From: an uncultured Eubacterium sp.
GTDB lineage: Bacteria; Bacillota; Clostridia; Oscillospirales; CAG-272
DNA: 64,000 bases
Direction of reading: 5' to 3'
Assembly (NCBI GenBank): GCA_900544285.1
Contig: UQUT01000002.1
Span: 1-64,000 of the forward strand
The position numbers and the translations under genes were made by a program. Below are positions 35,812-44,361 of this stretch, in pieces (position 1 is the first letter of the stretch; each line of letters opens with the position of its first letter). The notes below the pieces were generated by a model. That model saw nothing but the letters and a program-made list of their open reading frames with translations, searched no databases and was not told where the DNA came from.

Positions 35812-35993
35812 TGCTTTTGTGAGTTCGCATCCAAACAATTTGATGAGTGATCAAATGTGTGCATCAAGAAAAGGCAAAATGAATCTATGAAACTTCGAAA
35901 AAATCCAGGATCGAAAAAAAGGGAGAAATCTCTCAGAATCTCTCTTTTTTTCACGCTCGAGCCTAAATTGACTTGTCATCATGGCTTGGCAGT
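35812..35993. repeat. Direct repeat of the tRNA-Trp 3' flank, left copy
   Basis: Degenerate copy of 37,685-37,844. Shared landmarks, in order, are a tRNA T-arm-like GTGAGTTCGCATCC, GGCAAAATG, TTCGAAAAAA, a GGGAGAAATCTCTC hairpin and finally CTTGGCAG, the reverse complement of the tRNA-Trp 3' end (CTGCCA). Shadow translations of the two copies also agree (REILRDFSLFFDPGFFR versus REISRDFSRFFVPAFFR). Similarity ends just inside the tRNA acceptor stem. Confidence 0.75.
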
Positions 35994-36045
35994 TCAATTT
36001 ATATGATTAATCTGTGTTAGCCAATTCAGATGCATAGTGAGAGCG

Positions 36046-36130
36046 CACTTCCCCCTTGGCGAAGCAGGAGCTGGCAAACAACCGCAATCTTTCAGGCTTA
36101 CAGAGCTATGCTTGTAAACGAGCTTATGTA
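36046..36130. repeat. Cassette-associated repeat, partial copy C
   Basis: CTTCCCCCTTGGCGAAGCAGG through CTTGTAAACGAGCTTATGTA matches the inner part of repeats A and B with about one change in eight bases by eye. It is followed after about 11 bp by the third copy of the terminator hairpin, so one unit ends and the next begins here. Confidence 0.75.
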
Positions 36131-36141
36131 TCGTAAAACAA

Positions 36142-36171
36142 AGTCAGCACTTGGCTGAGTAGCGTTTGGCT
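36142..36171 (-). terminator. Repeated terminator hairpin, copy 3 (degenerate)
   Basis: The right arm AGCGTTTGGCT and loop match copies 1 and 2, but the left arm reads AGTCAGCACTT and pairs poorly. It lies 58 bp beyond the stop of the nucleotidyltransferase gene at 36,229. Confidence 0.6.
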
Positions 36172-36228
36172 ATGTATTTTGCACGAAAAAACTGCACTCA
36201 ATTTGAGTACGGTTTGATTTTTTGCAGT

Positions 36229-36870
36229 TTATTCTTTGAAATATCCATGCTTTTGACACATTTCAGTTATCGCTTCGGCATATATCGACCGAGAGTGCTT
36301 TTGCGGGTTGCTATTTCCATTTTTCTTTTCTATGTAATAGTCCCGTAGATCTCCCCAGTACCCGTTTTTGTTCAACCAATTAATCTTGTCTGGCAAAGTT
36401 TCAAAACTACTACCTTGGTATTCCCAAGTATATGTTTGATGATCCTTATTGTATCGGATATACTGCTGTCTTCCACCATCGCAATTATTGATGATTGCGA
36501 AATCGCAACTGTGAATAATCCTTGAGTTTGGTCTATCCTTCTTTTTTATTGTGAGTACACGAGTGGAGTCTTCGCAATAATCATAGCCATGCTGCCTTGC
36601 AACCCTATTCAATGCCTTTCGGATAATTGTTCGGATTTCCTTTGGCTTGTTGTTTTCAGCAGCATTATTAACTTCAATGTTGACATCGAAATCAAAACCG
36701 ATGTTTGATTTCCTATCATATGTAATCATATTCCTACTTGAACTACCTATAAAGGTGAATTGAAAAGTGAATTTGTCTCTAACAATATTCTGTACTTCGT
36801 GGATAATGTCTAACAACTCCGCTTTTACTTTGGCAGCATCTTTTTTTGATATATAACAAAAATCATGCAT
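36229..36870 (-). CDS. Nucleotidyltransferase-fold protein
   Basis: 213 residues from ATG 36,870, 8 nt after GGAGG; the longer reading would start inside that ribosome-binding site. The polymerase-beta-type motif is clear: GSSSRNM followed about 15 residues later by DFDVNIEV, giving the metal-binding DxD, and a third acidic position at CDFAII. It could transfer a nucleotide to RNA, protein or a small molecule, as minimal nucleotidyltransferase toxins and signal synthetases do; the substrate is unknown. It has its own perfect promoter and lies between the direct repeats at tRNA-Trp. Confidence 0.75.
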   Translation of the reverse strand: MHDFCYISKKDAAKVKAELLDIIHEVQNIVRDKFTFQFTFIGSSSRNMITYDRKSNIGFDFDVNIEVNNAAENNKPKEIRTIIRKALNRVARQHGYDYCEDSTRVLTIKKKDRPNSRIIHSCDFAIINNCDGGRQQYIRYNKDHQTYTWEYQGSSFETLPDKINWLNKNGYWGDLRDYYIEKKNGNSNPQKHSRSIYAEAITEMCQKHGYFKE

Positions 36871-36933
36871 ACTATCTACCTCCAAATTAATTATCCCAAT
36901 CCGCCCATTTGGTACCTATTCACCAAATCGCAT

Positions 36934-36962
36934 TATTATATCCTATCATGCCTTGGTTGTCA
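36934..36962 (-). promoter_or_regulatory. Consensus promoter of the nucleotidyltransferase gene
   Basis: TTGACA (36,962-36,957), 17 nt, TATAAT (36,939-36,934). Perfect boxes; the transcript would start about 55 nt before the start codon. Confidence 0.88.
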
Positions 36963-37091
36963 AGGTGTTTTGTCACTACTTATAGACAAAACTTGTTAAT
37001 TCTAAAGCGACTCGCCTTCAATCGCTATGAAATTGACTTTTTATAAAAATATCGTGCAAACGTTTGCGGCAACGATTTTGGCGGTCGTTCT

Positions 37092-37370
37092 TCACTCGTT
37101 CTCTGGTTCATAGAATGCCTCTTCCGCCAATCGCATGGCGATCTTGAATCCGGCAGTAAAGGCTTCGCGTTCGGAGATGCCGTTCAGCTCGATTTCTGTT
37201 GCACAAAACTTTTCAAGCAGTTCTTTCTGCTCATCCGAAAGGGCTTCAAGCAATTCGGCTTTATTTTGGGATTGCCTATGTTGCAGTTCACGGTATTCCT
37301 GATTATCTGAAATCAGGGTGTCCTGTGGGCTGATCTCGCCGTCCCATAATTCATCGATCATCTTTTTCAT
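37092..37370 (-). CDS. Small helical protein, DUF6809-like
   Basis: 92 residues from ATG 37,370 (MKKMIDELWDGEISP), which follows AGGAGG by 8 nt. Almost entirely helical and acidic, ending AFTAGFKIAMRLAEEAFY, a pattern I recall from DUF6809 proteins common in Clostridia, often on or near integrated elements. Function unknown. It is the only other gene between the direct repeats flanking the tRNA-Trp-side insertion. Confidence 0.75.
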   Translation of the reverse strand: MKKMIDELWDGEISPQDTLISDNQEYRELQHRQSQNKAELLEALSDEQKELLEKFCATEIELNGISEREAFTAGFKIAMRLAEEAFYEPENE

Positions 37371-37456
37371 TTTCATCGCCTCCTGTAACCACACACAATA
37401 CCACACCAATACCGGAAAGTCCAGAAAACAAACTGATAACAAACAGATTTTGCGCT

Positions 37457-37712
37457 TTCGTGGGTTCGAATCCTACCAAGAGAGAAATGGAGTTGTTTTG
37501 TGGTTTTTGTCTTTGCGTGCATCGCGGGTTCAAATCTTCACCCAACTCCGAGGGATTTATTTTGTAGTCGCTGATTTGTAAACAATCCGTGAAGGCAACA
37601 AAAAAGCCGAAAGGGTTGGAACCGTGTCGTGGGTTCAAGTCCTTTCGGCTGTTCAATTCGGTTTCGCTTTTTTTTGAAAATCCCGTTTTCGCGGGTTCAG
37701 ATCCTTGTGGTC
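37457..37712. repeat. Tandem tRNA T-arm-like sequences
   Basis: Four short blocks resemble the T-arm/3' end of tRNAs: TTCGTGGGTTCGAATCCTAC (37,457), ATCGCGGGTTCAAATCTTCA (37,521), GTCGTGGGTTCAAGTCCTTT (37,625) and TTCGCGGGTTCAGATCCTTG (37,688). A fifth is in the left direct repeat (near 35,818). None has a complete tRNA cloverleaf. They look like remnants of repeated insertion at, or duplication of, tRNA 3' ends. Confidence 0.65.
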
Positions 37713-37844
37713 GGAAAAAATCGCAAAATGGATCGGTATTTTTTCGAAAAAAAGCAGGGACGAAAAAACGGGAGAAATCTCTCGAAATCTCCCGTTTTCT
37801 CTTGTTTTCTCGTGCGGATCGATTTTGACCACACAACTTGGCAG
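37685..37844. repeat. Direct repeat at the tRNA-Trp 3' end, right copy
   Basis: The tRNA-Trp 3' flank, including the terminator hairpin AAAACGGGAGA / TCTCCCGTTTT at 37,765-37,798 and the tRNA end at 37,839-37,844. It pairs with 35,812-35,993, so the two copies bound about 1.85 kb carrying the nucleotidyltransferase and DUF6809-like genes. Confidence 0.75.
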
Positions 37845-37914
37845 GGGTAGTAAGAATCGAACTCACGACACGCGGTTTTGGAGACCGCTGCTCTACCAGC
37901 TGAGCTATGCCCCT
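37839..37914 (-). tRNA. tRNA-Trp (anticodon CCA)
   Basis: 76 nt with encoded 3' CCA. D-arm GCTC..GAGC, anticodon arm GCGGT-CTCCAAA-ACCGC and T-arm GTGAG-TTCGATT-CTTAC fold cleanly; the anticodon CCA reads UGG. The acceptor stem has one mismatch. Its 3' flank is duplicated about 1.85 kb away. Confidence 0.95.
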
Positions 37915-37918
37915 ATAC

Positions 37919-37946
37919 AAAAGCGAAGCCCTGAGGTTTCGCTTTT
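37919..37946. terminator. Hairpin between the two tRNA genes
   Basis: AAGCGAA and TTTCGCTT pair and are followed on the plus strand by TTTTT; it lies in the 34-nt gap between tRNA-Met and tRNA-Trp and may be a processing hairpin or a plus-strand terminator. Confidence 0.5.
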
Positions 37947-37948
37947 TC

Positions 37949-38025
37949 TGGTGGGCCTTTAGGGACTCGAACCCCAGACCAACCGGTTATGAGCCGGTTG
38001 CTCTAACCAACTGAGCTAAAGGCCC
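37949..38025 (-). tRNA. tRNA with CAU anticodon (elongator tRNA-Met type)
   Basis: 77 nt with encoded CCA. Acceptor GGGCCTT/AAGGCCC, anticodon arm ACCGG-CTCATAA-CCGGT, T-arm TGGGG-TTCGAGT-CCCTA. A CAU anticodon can be Met or lysidine-modified Ile; the body fits elongator Met better. Confidence 0.93.
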
Positions 38026-38133
38026 GTTTGTTTTAGCGCCTAACTATTTTATCATCAATATCGGCTTTTGTCAAGAAGTTTTTCAAATGTTTTCTTTCTT
38101 TTTTTACGGCACAGAGATAATCCATATAATCGA

Positions 38134-38162
38134 TTGACTTTTTGTGAAATATGATATATAAT
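38134..38162 (+). promoter_or_regulatory. Promoter of the deoC-deoA operon
   Basis: TTGACT (38,134-38,139), 17 nt, TATAAT (38,157-38,162), 47 nt before the deoC start. Confidence 0.75.
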
Positions 38163-38208
38163 TACGGCAGATACCTATCAAATAATATACAGAAAAGAGA
38201 ATTTGCTT

Positions 38209-38868
38209 ATGGAAATTTCAAAAATACTCGGTTATTGCGATCATACCCTTCTCGCCCAGACAGCTACCTGGGAGCAGATAAAAGCCGTTTGCGATGACGG
38301 AATGAAATATCACACGGCGTCCGTCTGTATTCCCGCAAGCTATGTAAAGCAGGCTAAAGAATACGTCGGCGACAGACTTGCCATATGCACAGTCGTCGGC
38401 TTTCCGAACGGCTATTCGACAACAGCCGCAAAATGCTTTGAAGCGGGCGAAGCCCTTGTTCACGGCGCAGATGAGATTGACACGGTTATAAACATCGGCT
38501 GGCTCAAGGACAGAAAATACGGCGAGATACTCGACGAGTTGAGAGCTCTCAAAGCCGTATGCGGCGGCAGAATTCTCAAAGTCATAATCGAAACCTGCCT
38601 TCTTACAGACGATGAAAAGATCAAAATGTGCGAGATAGTTACAGAGTCCGGCGCCGACTTCATCAAGACAAGCACCGGCTTTTCGACCGGCGGTGCGACA
38701 AGAGAGGATATTGCCCTCTTTGCAAAGCACGTCGGTAAGAACGTAAAAATCAAAGCAGCCGGCGGAATTAAAACAATTGAAGACGCGGAAGCGATGATCG
38801 AACTCGGCGCAACCAGACTCGGAACGAGCAGAATAGTTAAAATTGTAAAGGAACAAAATCTTATCTGA
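38209..38868 (+). CDS. deoC: Deoxyribose-phosphate aldolase
   Basis: 219 residues from ATG 38,209. It splits 2-deoxyribose 5-phosphate into glyceraldehyde 3-phosphate and acetaldehyde. Diagnostic sites are the proton-relay Asp in EIDTVINIGW, the Schiff-base lysine in DFIKTSTGF and the second Lys in KIKAAGGIK. It is followed after 15 bp by thymidine phosphorylase, forming the standard deoxynucleoside salvage operon in the cytosol. Confidence 0.97.
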   Translation: MEISKILGYCDHTLLAQTATWEQIKAVCDDGMKYHTASVCIPASYVKQAKEYVGDRLAICTVVGFPNGYSTTAAKCFEAGEALVHGADEIDTVINIGWLKDRKYGEILDELRALKAVCGGRILKVIIETCLLTDDEKIKMCEIVTESGADFIKTSTGFSTGGATREDIALFAKHVGKNVKIKAAGGIKTIEDAEAMIELGATRLGTSRIVKIVKEQNLI

Positions 38869-38883
38869 CGGAGTGATCTGCAT

Positions 38884-40179
38884 ATGAGAATGTATGATAT
38901 AATCGATAAAAAACGCGAGAAAGGCGAGCTTACAAAGGAGGAGATACGTTTCTTTCTTTCGGGCTTTGCAAAGGGTGAAATACCGGATTATCAGGCGTCC
39001 GCTCTGCTTATGGCAATCTGTTGCAACGGTATGACAGACCGTGAGATTCTCGATCTCACGCAGGCAATGGCAGCCTCCGGCGATACGCTTGACCTTTCGT
39101 CGCTGGAAAATACCGTTGACAAGCACAGCACCGGCGGTGTCGGCGACAAGGCAACTCTCATCGTTGCGCCGATAGCGGCGGCACTCGGCGGCACGGTTGC
39201 AAAAATGTCCGGCAGAGGGCTCGGACACACGGGAGGCACGGTCGATAAGCTCGAATCGATCCCCGGCTTCTGCACGGAGCTCGAACCGGAAGTCTTTATG
39301 GAAAACGCAAAGAAATACGGCATTTGCGTCATAGGTCAGTCCGGTGATTTCAACCCGGCAGACAAAAAGCTCTATGCCCTGCGCGACGTAACGGCGACGG
39401 TCAAATCCATTCCGCTTATAACCTCCAGCATTATGAGCAAAAAGCTCGCTGCGGGAGCGCATAATATCGTTCTCGACGTTACAGTCGGCTCCGGAGCCTT
39501 CATTTCCGACCCCGCCGAAGCGAAAATTCTTGCCGAAAAGATGGTCTCGATCGGCAAGGCGGCTGGCAGAAACATAGCCGCCGTTATGACGAATATGAAC
39601 GCTCCGCTCGGAAAGAACGTCGGCAATTCTCTCGAAGTCATCGAAGCCGTTGAAATTCTCCGCGGCAAAGGTCCCGCCGATCTGCGGGAGGTCTGCGTTG
39701 CGCTTGCGGGCGAAATGGTTGCGCTGTTCTCCGGCAAGGGCGCAGACGACTGTCACGCGCTTTGCGAAAAAGCCCTTGACGACGGCTCCGCTTATGCAAA
39801 ATTCCTTGATATGGTCAGGGCGCAGGGCGGCGACGTTTCCTATATCGAAAATACGGATAAATTCCCGAAAGCCGCATATTCTGCGGAGGTCAGAGCCGAA
39901 GAAGACGGCTTCATCACAAAAATGCAGACGGCGGAAATCGGCACGGCAAGCGTCATTCTCGGCGCGGGACGTGAAAAGAAGGGCGACTCAATCGACTTTG
40001 CCGCAGGTCTTGAAGTCCTGAAAAAGACAGGCGACAGCGTGAAAAAAGGCGATGTCATCGCAATTCTTCATACAAACAGAAAAGAAAAACTGCCGGAGGC
40101 GGAAAGAATGTATCTCTCCGCAATATCATACGGTAATTCGGCAAAGAAGGATCCCGAAGTCTACGGGATCGTAAGATAA
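38884..40179 (+). CDS. deoA: Pyrimidine-nucleoside (thymidine) phosphorylase
   Basis: 431 residues. It cleaves thymidine or other pyrimidine nucleosides with phosphate to base and (deoxy)ribose 1-phosphate. Motifs are the phosphate-binding KHSTGGVGDKATL and SGRGLGHTGGTVDKLES signature, plus GQSGDFNPADKK. Length and C-terminal domain match the Bacillota Pdp type, which accepts uridine too. It is co-transcribed with deoC. Confidence 0.96.
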   Translation: MRMYDIIDKKREKGELTKEEIRFFLSGFAKGEIPDYQASALLMAICCNGMTDREILDLTQAMAASGDTLDLSSLENTVDKHSTGGVGDKATLIVAPIAAALGGTVAKMSGRGLGHTGGTVDKLESIPGFCTELEPEVFMENAKKYGICVIGQSGDFNPADKKLYALRDVTATVKSIPLITSSIMSKKLAAGAHNIVLDVTVGSGAFISDPAEAKILAEKMVSIGKAAGRNIAAVMTNMNAPLGKNVGNSLEVIEAVEILRGKGPADLREVCVALAGEMVALFSGKGADDCHALCEKALDDGSAYAKFLDMVRAQGGDVSYIENTDKFPKAAYSAEVRAEEDGFITKMQTAEIGTASVILGAGREKKGDSIDFAAGLEVLKKTGDSVKKGDVIAILHTNRKEKLPEAERMYLSAISYGNSAKKDPEVYGIVR

Positions 40180-40188
40180 AGGCAAACA

Positions 40189-40214
40189 AAAACTCCGCCA
40201 ACCGGCGGAGTTTT
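40189..40214 (+). terminator. Terminator of deoC-deoA
   Basis: AAAACTCCGCC-AACC-GGCGGAGTTTT, a perfect stem with A/T runs, 10 bp after the deoA stop. Confidence 0.88.
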
Positions 40215-40235
40215 ATAAGGTATCAAGGAGATTTT

Positions 40236-43200
40236 ATGCTGTATCCAAAAAACAAAGAGAATTTTTCCGAAGAGCTTTTTGAAAACCCGACAAGCGAATA
40301 CAGAGGCGTTCCGTTCTGGTCGTGGAACTGCAAATTGCGAAAAGATCTGCTCGGAAAAGAGATCGATTATATGAAGGAAATGGGCTTCGGCGGCTATAAT
40401 ATGCACCCGCGCGTCGGGCTTGAAACGCCCTATCTTTCCGATGAATTTATGGATATCGTCCGCTTCTGCACGGAAAAAGGCAAGGAAAACGGGATGTTTT
40501 CATGGCTGTATGACGAGGACAAATGGCCGTCCGGCTATGCGGGAGGATTTGTCACGAGCGATGTTGAAATGCGTCGCAAGAAGCTGTTTGTCACGCCGAT
40601 TCCGTATGACGACGGCTCGCTTACGCTCGACGATGACAAAACCAAAGCAACGGCGGTCCTGCCGAAGGGAAAATATGTTTTCGTTGCCGCTTATGACGTT
40701 ATCCTTGACGAAGAAGGCGACCTTGTTTCGCACAGTCGCATAGGCATAGGCGACAAAGCCGAAGGCAGAAAATATTTTGCCTATCTTGAATACGACGCCG
40801 ATGACCCCGGCTTCAACGGGCAGGCATATGTTGATGTTCTCAAAAAAGAAGCAATAGACAAGTTTATTGAGATAACGCACGAAAAATACAAGTCTTGCGT
40901 AGGCGATGAATTCGGAAAAGCCGTCCCCGCAATCTTTACGGACGAGCCGCAGTTCAGCCATGCAACTCCGCTCGGCTTTGCAAAGCAGGAAAACGGCGGA
41001 GCGTCACTTCCCTTCACAAACGATTTTGAAGAAACCTTCAAAAATGCTTACGGCGTCAGCATAATCGATAATATTCCGGAGGTTGTCTGGAATCTTTCGG
41101 GCGGCAGACTTTCAAAAATCAGATACCTGTTTTTTGACCACGTCTCCGAGCGTTTTGCCTCGGCTTATTCGGACAATATCGGCAAATGGTGCCGAGAAAA
41201 CAACATTCTTATGTCCGGACACGTTATGGACGAATGGCTCCTCCGCACACAGACGGGCGCCGTCGGCGACTGTATGCGCCAGTATCGCGGGTTCGGTCTG
41301 CCGGGAATCGATATGCTCTGCGACAAGCGCGAGCTGACAACGGCAAAGCAGGCACAGAGCGTCAGCCGTCAGATGGGGGCGCCCGGCGTGCTCTCCGAGC
41401 TTTACGGCGTTACAAGATGGGATTTTGATTTCCGCGGTCACAAAATGCAGGGCGACTGGCAGGCGGCACTCGGAGTGACCGTCCGCGTCCCGCACCTCTA
41501 TTGGGCTTCTATGAAAGGTCAGGCAAAGAGGGATTACCCCGCCTCAATCGGTCATCAATCGCCTTGGTATAAGCAATATAAATATATAGAAAACCACTTT
41601 GCAAGAGTCAACACCGCAATGACGCGCGGCAAGGCGGACGTAAGAGTCGCCGTCATCCACCCGATTGAGAGCTTCTGGCTCTATTACGGTCCGAACGACC
41701 GCTCGTCAATGACCCTGCGCGAAAAAGATAACCTTTTCTGTGACACCGCAAGGACGCTCATCTGCGGCGGAATTGATTTTGATTTCGTCTGCGAAGCGCT
41801 GCTTCCGTCGCAATACAAAAAGACCGAAAACGGGTTTGCCATAGGTGAGATGAAATATGACGCCGTTGTCGTTCCGAGCCTTACAACCATCCGCAAAACA
41901 ACACTCGACGCGCTGAAAAACTTCAGAAAATCGGGCGGCGAGGTCATATTTATGGGCAGTATTCCAGAATACGTCGACGCCGAAAAGAGCGACAGCGCAA
42001 AGGAATTTGCCGCCTACTGCAAGAAAATAAACCCCTTCTCTGACGAGCTTCTGAAAAGCCTTGAAGACTTCAGAACCATCCGCATATCGACCTCCGGCGG
42101 CGAGCCGTATTCAAATGCGGCATATCAGCTCCGCTCGGACGGAGAAAAGAAATATCTTTTCATTTCTCACGTATTCAAGCCCCGCGACTATAACATCTCT
42201 TCTGTCGACACCGCAATCGTAACGATTGCCGGTGAATGGGCTGTCCGAGAAATGAATACAGAAACAGGCAGAATCTCTCCCCTCCCCGCAAAATATAAAG
42301 ACGGGGACACCGTAATAAAATGGATCGGAGGGGCGTGCACGTCGCTTCTTCTGGAGCTTACTGCCGGCAGAGGCGAAGAGGGTGAGATAAGCGAGGAGAC
42401 TTATTCAAAAGAGGAATTTCTCTCCGGAGAAGCCCGTTTCTCCCTTGAAGAGCCGAACGTTCTCCTCCTCGACAAACCGTCTTACAGTCTGAACGGCGGA
42501 GAAATCAAGCGGGAAAAAGATATTCTTTATACGGATATCGCCGTAAGGGACGAGCTCGGTATCCGCAGGCGCGGCGGCAAGATGAAGCAACCGTGGGTAG
42601 ACCCTATTGATAAAAATCCGAGGGAAAAGCTCACACTTTTCTATGAATTTGAAAGCGACATTGACTATGTCGGTGCGGAGCTTGCGCTCGAATGTCTTGA
42701 ATTTACGGATGACATCATCTTCAACGGAGAAAAAGTCGAAAAAATCCCCGTCGGGTATTATGTCGACGAGGACGCGCTTACAAAAATCGCCCTTCCCGCG
42801 ATAAGAAAGGGCAGAAATACACTTGAAATAAATTATCGCTTCGGCGACGCAACCCAGCTTGAAAGCGTGTTTATACTCGGCAATTTCGGCGTTGCTCTCG
42901 TCGGCGCGACGGCAAAAATAACGGCTATGCCGAAATCCCTGCACTATGGGGATGTTGTCGATCAGGGTATGCCCTTCTACGGCGGGAACATAACATACAA
43001 AACCGGATTTGATTCCGACGGCGGCGAGAAAACGCTTGAGATCACCCGCTATTGCGGTTCTCTCATAACGGTCCGCCTTGACGGAAACGAGCTCGGCGCG
43101 ATGATCTATCCGCCCGCACGCCTCTGCCTCGGAAACGTTTCCAAAGGAAAGCACATCCTTGAGCTGACTGTCTACGGCAACCGTGCAAACACCTTCGGCA

Positions 43201-43334
43201 CTCTGCATAATGCGGATGAGGACGTTCCGTATTGCAGCGCGCCCGCGTGGCTCCCCGGCGGCAGATTCTGGTGTCCCGAATACGTGACAAAGCGTTTCGG
43301 AATTATGACATCGCCCAGAATTCTGACAAAATAA
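40236..43334 (+). CDS. Large glycoside hydrolase, GH106/rhamnosidase-like
   Basis: 1032 residues, no signal peptide, so probably intracellular. The N-terminal catalytic part carries a family signature (PFWSWN, GFGGYNMHPRVGLETPYLS, WLYDEDKWPSGYAGG) and the acidic FTDEPQFS. The middle has a glutamine-amidotransferase-like sub-domain (VRVAVIHPIESFWLYYG to YDAVVVPS), and the C-terminus is beta-sandwich, galactose-binding-like. Proteins of this layout are annotated as alpha-L-rhamnosidases or unclassified glycosidases. It starts after AAGGAG. There is no transporter beside it, so the substrate is unknown. Confidence 0.85.
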   Translation: MLYPKNKENFSEELFENPTSEYRGVPFWSWNCKLRKDLLGKEIDYMKEMGFGGYNMHPRVGLETPYLSDEFMDIVRFCTEKGKENGMFSWLYDEDKWPSGYAGGFVTSDVEMRRKKLFVTPIPYDDGSLTLDDDKTKATAVLPKGKYVFVAAYDVILDEEGDLVSHSRIGIGDKAEGRKYFAYLEYDADDPGFNGQAYVDVLKKEAIDKFIEITHEKYKSCVGDEFGKAVPAIFTDEPQFSHATPLGFAKQENGGASLPFTNDFEETFKNAYGVSIIDNIPEVVWNLSGGRLSKIRYLFFDHVSERFASAYSDNIGKWCRENNILMSGHVMDEWLLRTQTGAVGDCMRQYRGFGLPGIDMLCDKRELTTAKQAQSVSRQMGAPGVLSELYGVTRWDFDFRGHKMQGDWQAALGVTVRVPHLYWASMKGQAKRDYPASIGHQSPWYKQYKYIENHFARVNTAMTRGKADVRVAVIHPIESFWLYYGPNDRSSMTLREKDNLFCDTARTLICGGIDFDFVCEALLPSQYKKTENGFAIGEMKYDAVVVPSLTTIRKTTLDALKNFRKSGGEVIFMGSIPEYVDAEKSDSAKEFAAYCKKINPFSDELLKSLEDFRTIRISTSGGEPYSNAAYQLRSDGEKKYLFISHVFKPRDYNISSVDTAIVTIAGEWAVREMNTETGRISPLPAKYKDGDTVIKWIGGACTSLLLELTAGRGEEGEISEETYSKEEFLSGEARFSLEEPNVLLLDKPSYSLNGGEIKREKDILYTDIAVRDELGIRRRGGKMKQPWVDPIDKNPREKLTLFYEFESDIDYVGAELALECLEFTDDIIFNGEKVEKIPVGYYVDEDALTKIALPAIRKGRNTLEINYRFGDATQLESVFILGNFGVALVGATAKITAMPKSLHYGDVVDQGMPFYGGNITYKTGFDSDGGEKTLEITRYCGSLITVRLDGNELGAMIYPPARLCLGNVSKGKHILELTVYGNRANTFGTLHNADEDVPYCSAPAWLPGGRFWCPEYVTKRFGIMTSPRILTK

Positions 43335-43340
43335 CATTAA

Positions 43341-43369
43341 AAAAAGCGACCCTCTCCGGGTCGCTTTTT
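43341..43369. terminator. Bidirectional terminator
   Basis: AAAAAGCGACC-ctctcc-GGGTCGCTTTTT between convergent genes (glycosidase and pyridoxal-type kinase). Confidence 0.9.
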
Positions 43370-43371
43370 CT

Positions 43372-44205
43372 TTATTTTATTCTGTTTATGAGATACGGCA
43401 TTGCTTCTTCAAAATTCACTCCGTACGTTCTTCTGTTTTCGTCCTTCAAAGTGAGCGCGATACATTCGACGGTATAGTCCGCGGCGATTTTCAGCGCCTC
43501 CTCCGTGCCCTTTCCGAGGGCAACGGCGCCTGTGAAAGCGGAAGCGAATATGTCGCCGGTACCGTGATATGCAACGGGCAGATGCTCGCGGTCGTAATAG
43601 AAATAGTTGCCCGTTTCGGAATTCAGCGACATAACGCCGAGCCTTCCCTTTTCAAGCGAAACGCCCGTTATTGCGGCGGTTTTTGCGCCGAGATTGCAGA
43701 GCTTTTCCAGCATGTTTTTTATATAAGCCTCGTCATAGTCATCTCCGACATAAGGCACGCCGAGCATAAACGAAACCTCCGTCAGATTCGGCAGGATAAC
43801 GTCCGCCTTTGCGCAGAGTGACGCCATACTGCGGGCGAATTCCTCCGTAAAGCCCTTATACAGTTTTCCGCCGTCCGCCATAACGGGGTCGACGATTATC
43901 TTGTTTTCCGTCGTGCCGAATTCGTCAAATATACTTCCGACGATCTCAAGCTGACGAAACGAGCCGAGATAGCCCGTATAAATTGCGTCAAAACCGATGT
44001 TTTCCTTTTTCCAGTGCTCCGCTATCGGAAGCATATCATCCGTAAGGTCTCTGAAAGTAAACCCGCTGAACTGTGTATGCGTTGACAGGACTGCCGTCGG
44101 CATAACCGCGGCTTCAACACCCATCGCCGATATTATGGGAAGTGCAACGGTCAACGAGCATTTGCCGACGCACGATATATCCTGAATTGTAAGTATTCTT
44201 TTCAT
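43372..44205 (-). CDS. Pyridoxal/pyridoxamine kinase (ribokinase fold)
   Basis: 277 residues. It phosphorylates B6 vitamers to feed PLP synthesis or salvage. Motifs are the N-terminal QDISCVGKCSLTVALPI, DPVMADGGKLY and the anion-hole/catalytic GTGDIFASAF. The sequence is closer to PdxY/PdxK-type kinases than to ThiD. It is a single gene with a GAGG ribosome-binding site, divergent from queT. Confidence 0.92.
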   Translation of the reverse strand: MKRILTIQDISCVGKCSLTVALPIISAMGVEAAVMPTAVLSTHTQFSGFTFRDLTDDMLPIAEHWKKENIGFDAIYTGYLGSFRQLEIVGSIFDEFGTTENKIIVDPVMADGGKLYKGFTEEFARSMASLCAKADVILPNLTEVSFMLGVPYVGDDYDEAYIKNMLEKLCNLGAKTAAITGVSLEKGRLGVMSLNSETGNYFYYDREHLPVAYHGTGDIFASAFTGAVALGKGTEEALKIAADYTVECIALTLKDENRRTYGVNFEEAMPYLINRIK

Positions 44206-44307
44206 TATTCTACCTCCGTAGTAAAATGTATAGGTAAATAATATATCATCTCATCGGCTTTGTCAATATAAATGTTGAAACGGCGCGGTTTTTGTGATAA
44301 CATATCC

Positions 44308-44354
44308 GCGGTGAGTTCGTAACCATCCTCACTTAAAACAAAACTATGGAGATG
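44308..44354 (+). promoter_or_regulatory. preQ1-I riboswitch
   Basis: P1 stem GTGAG (44,311-44,315) / CTCAC (44,328-44,332) encloses TTCGTAACCATC, matching the conserved UUC...CA of class I preQ1 aptamers, followed by the A-rich tail TTAAAACAAAACTA. The tail folds into the pseudoknot and ends at GGAG (44,348-44,351), the ribosome-binding site of queT. Ligand binding should therefore block translation initiation. Confidence 0.85.
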
Positions 44355-44361
44355 AAAATTT

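Noticed and set aside
37351..37920. Minus-strand 189-codon ORF
   Set aside because: It is the antisense-type reading through tRNA-Trp and the T-arm-like repeats (GIAQLVEQRSPKPRVV, DLNPR, GFEPT), a well-known source of false ORFs.
38218..39756. Minus-strand 512-codon ORF over deoC-deoA
   Set aside because: Entirely antisense to two well-supported genes; Cys/Arg-rich translation with no family pattern or ribosome-binding site.
42405..43337. Minus-strand 310-codon ORF inside the glycosidase gene
   Set aside because: Antisense shadow of a high-GC coding region.
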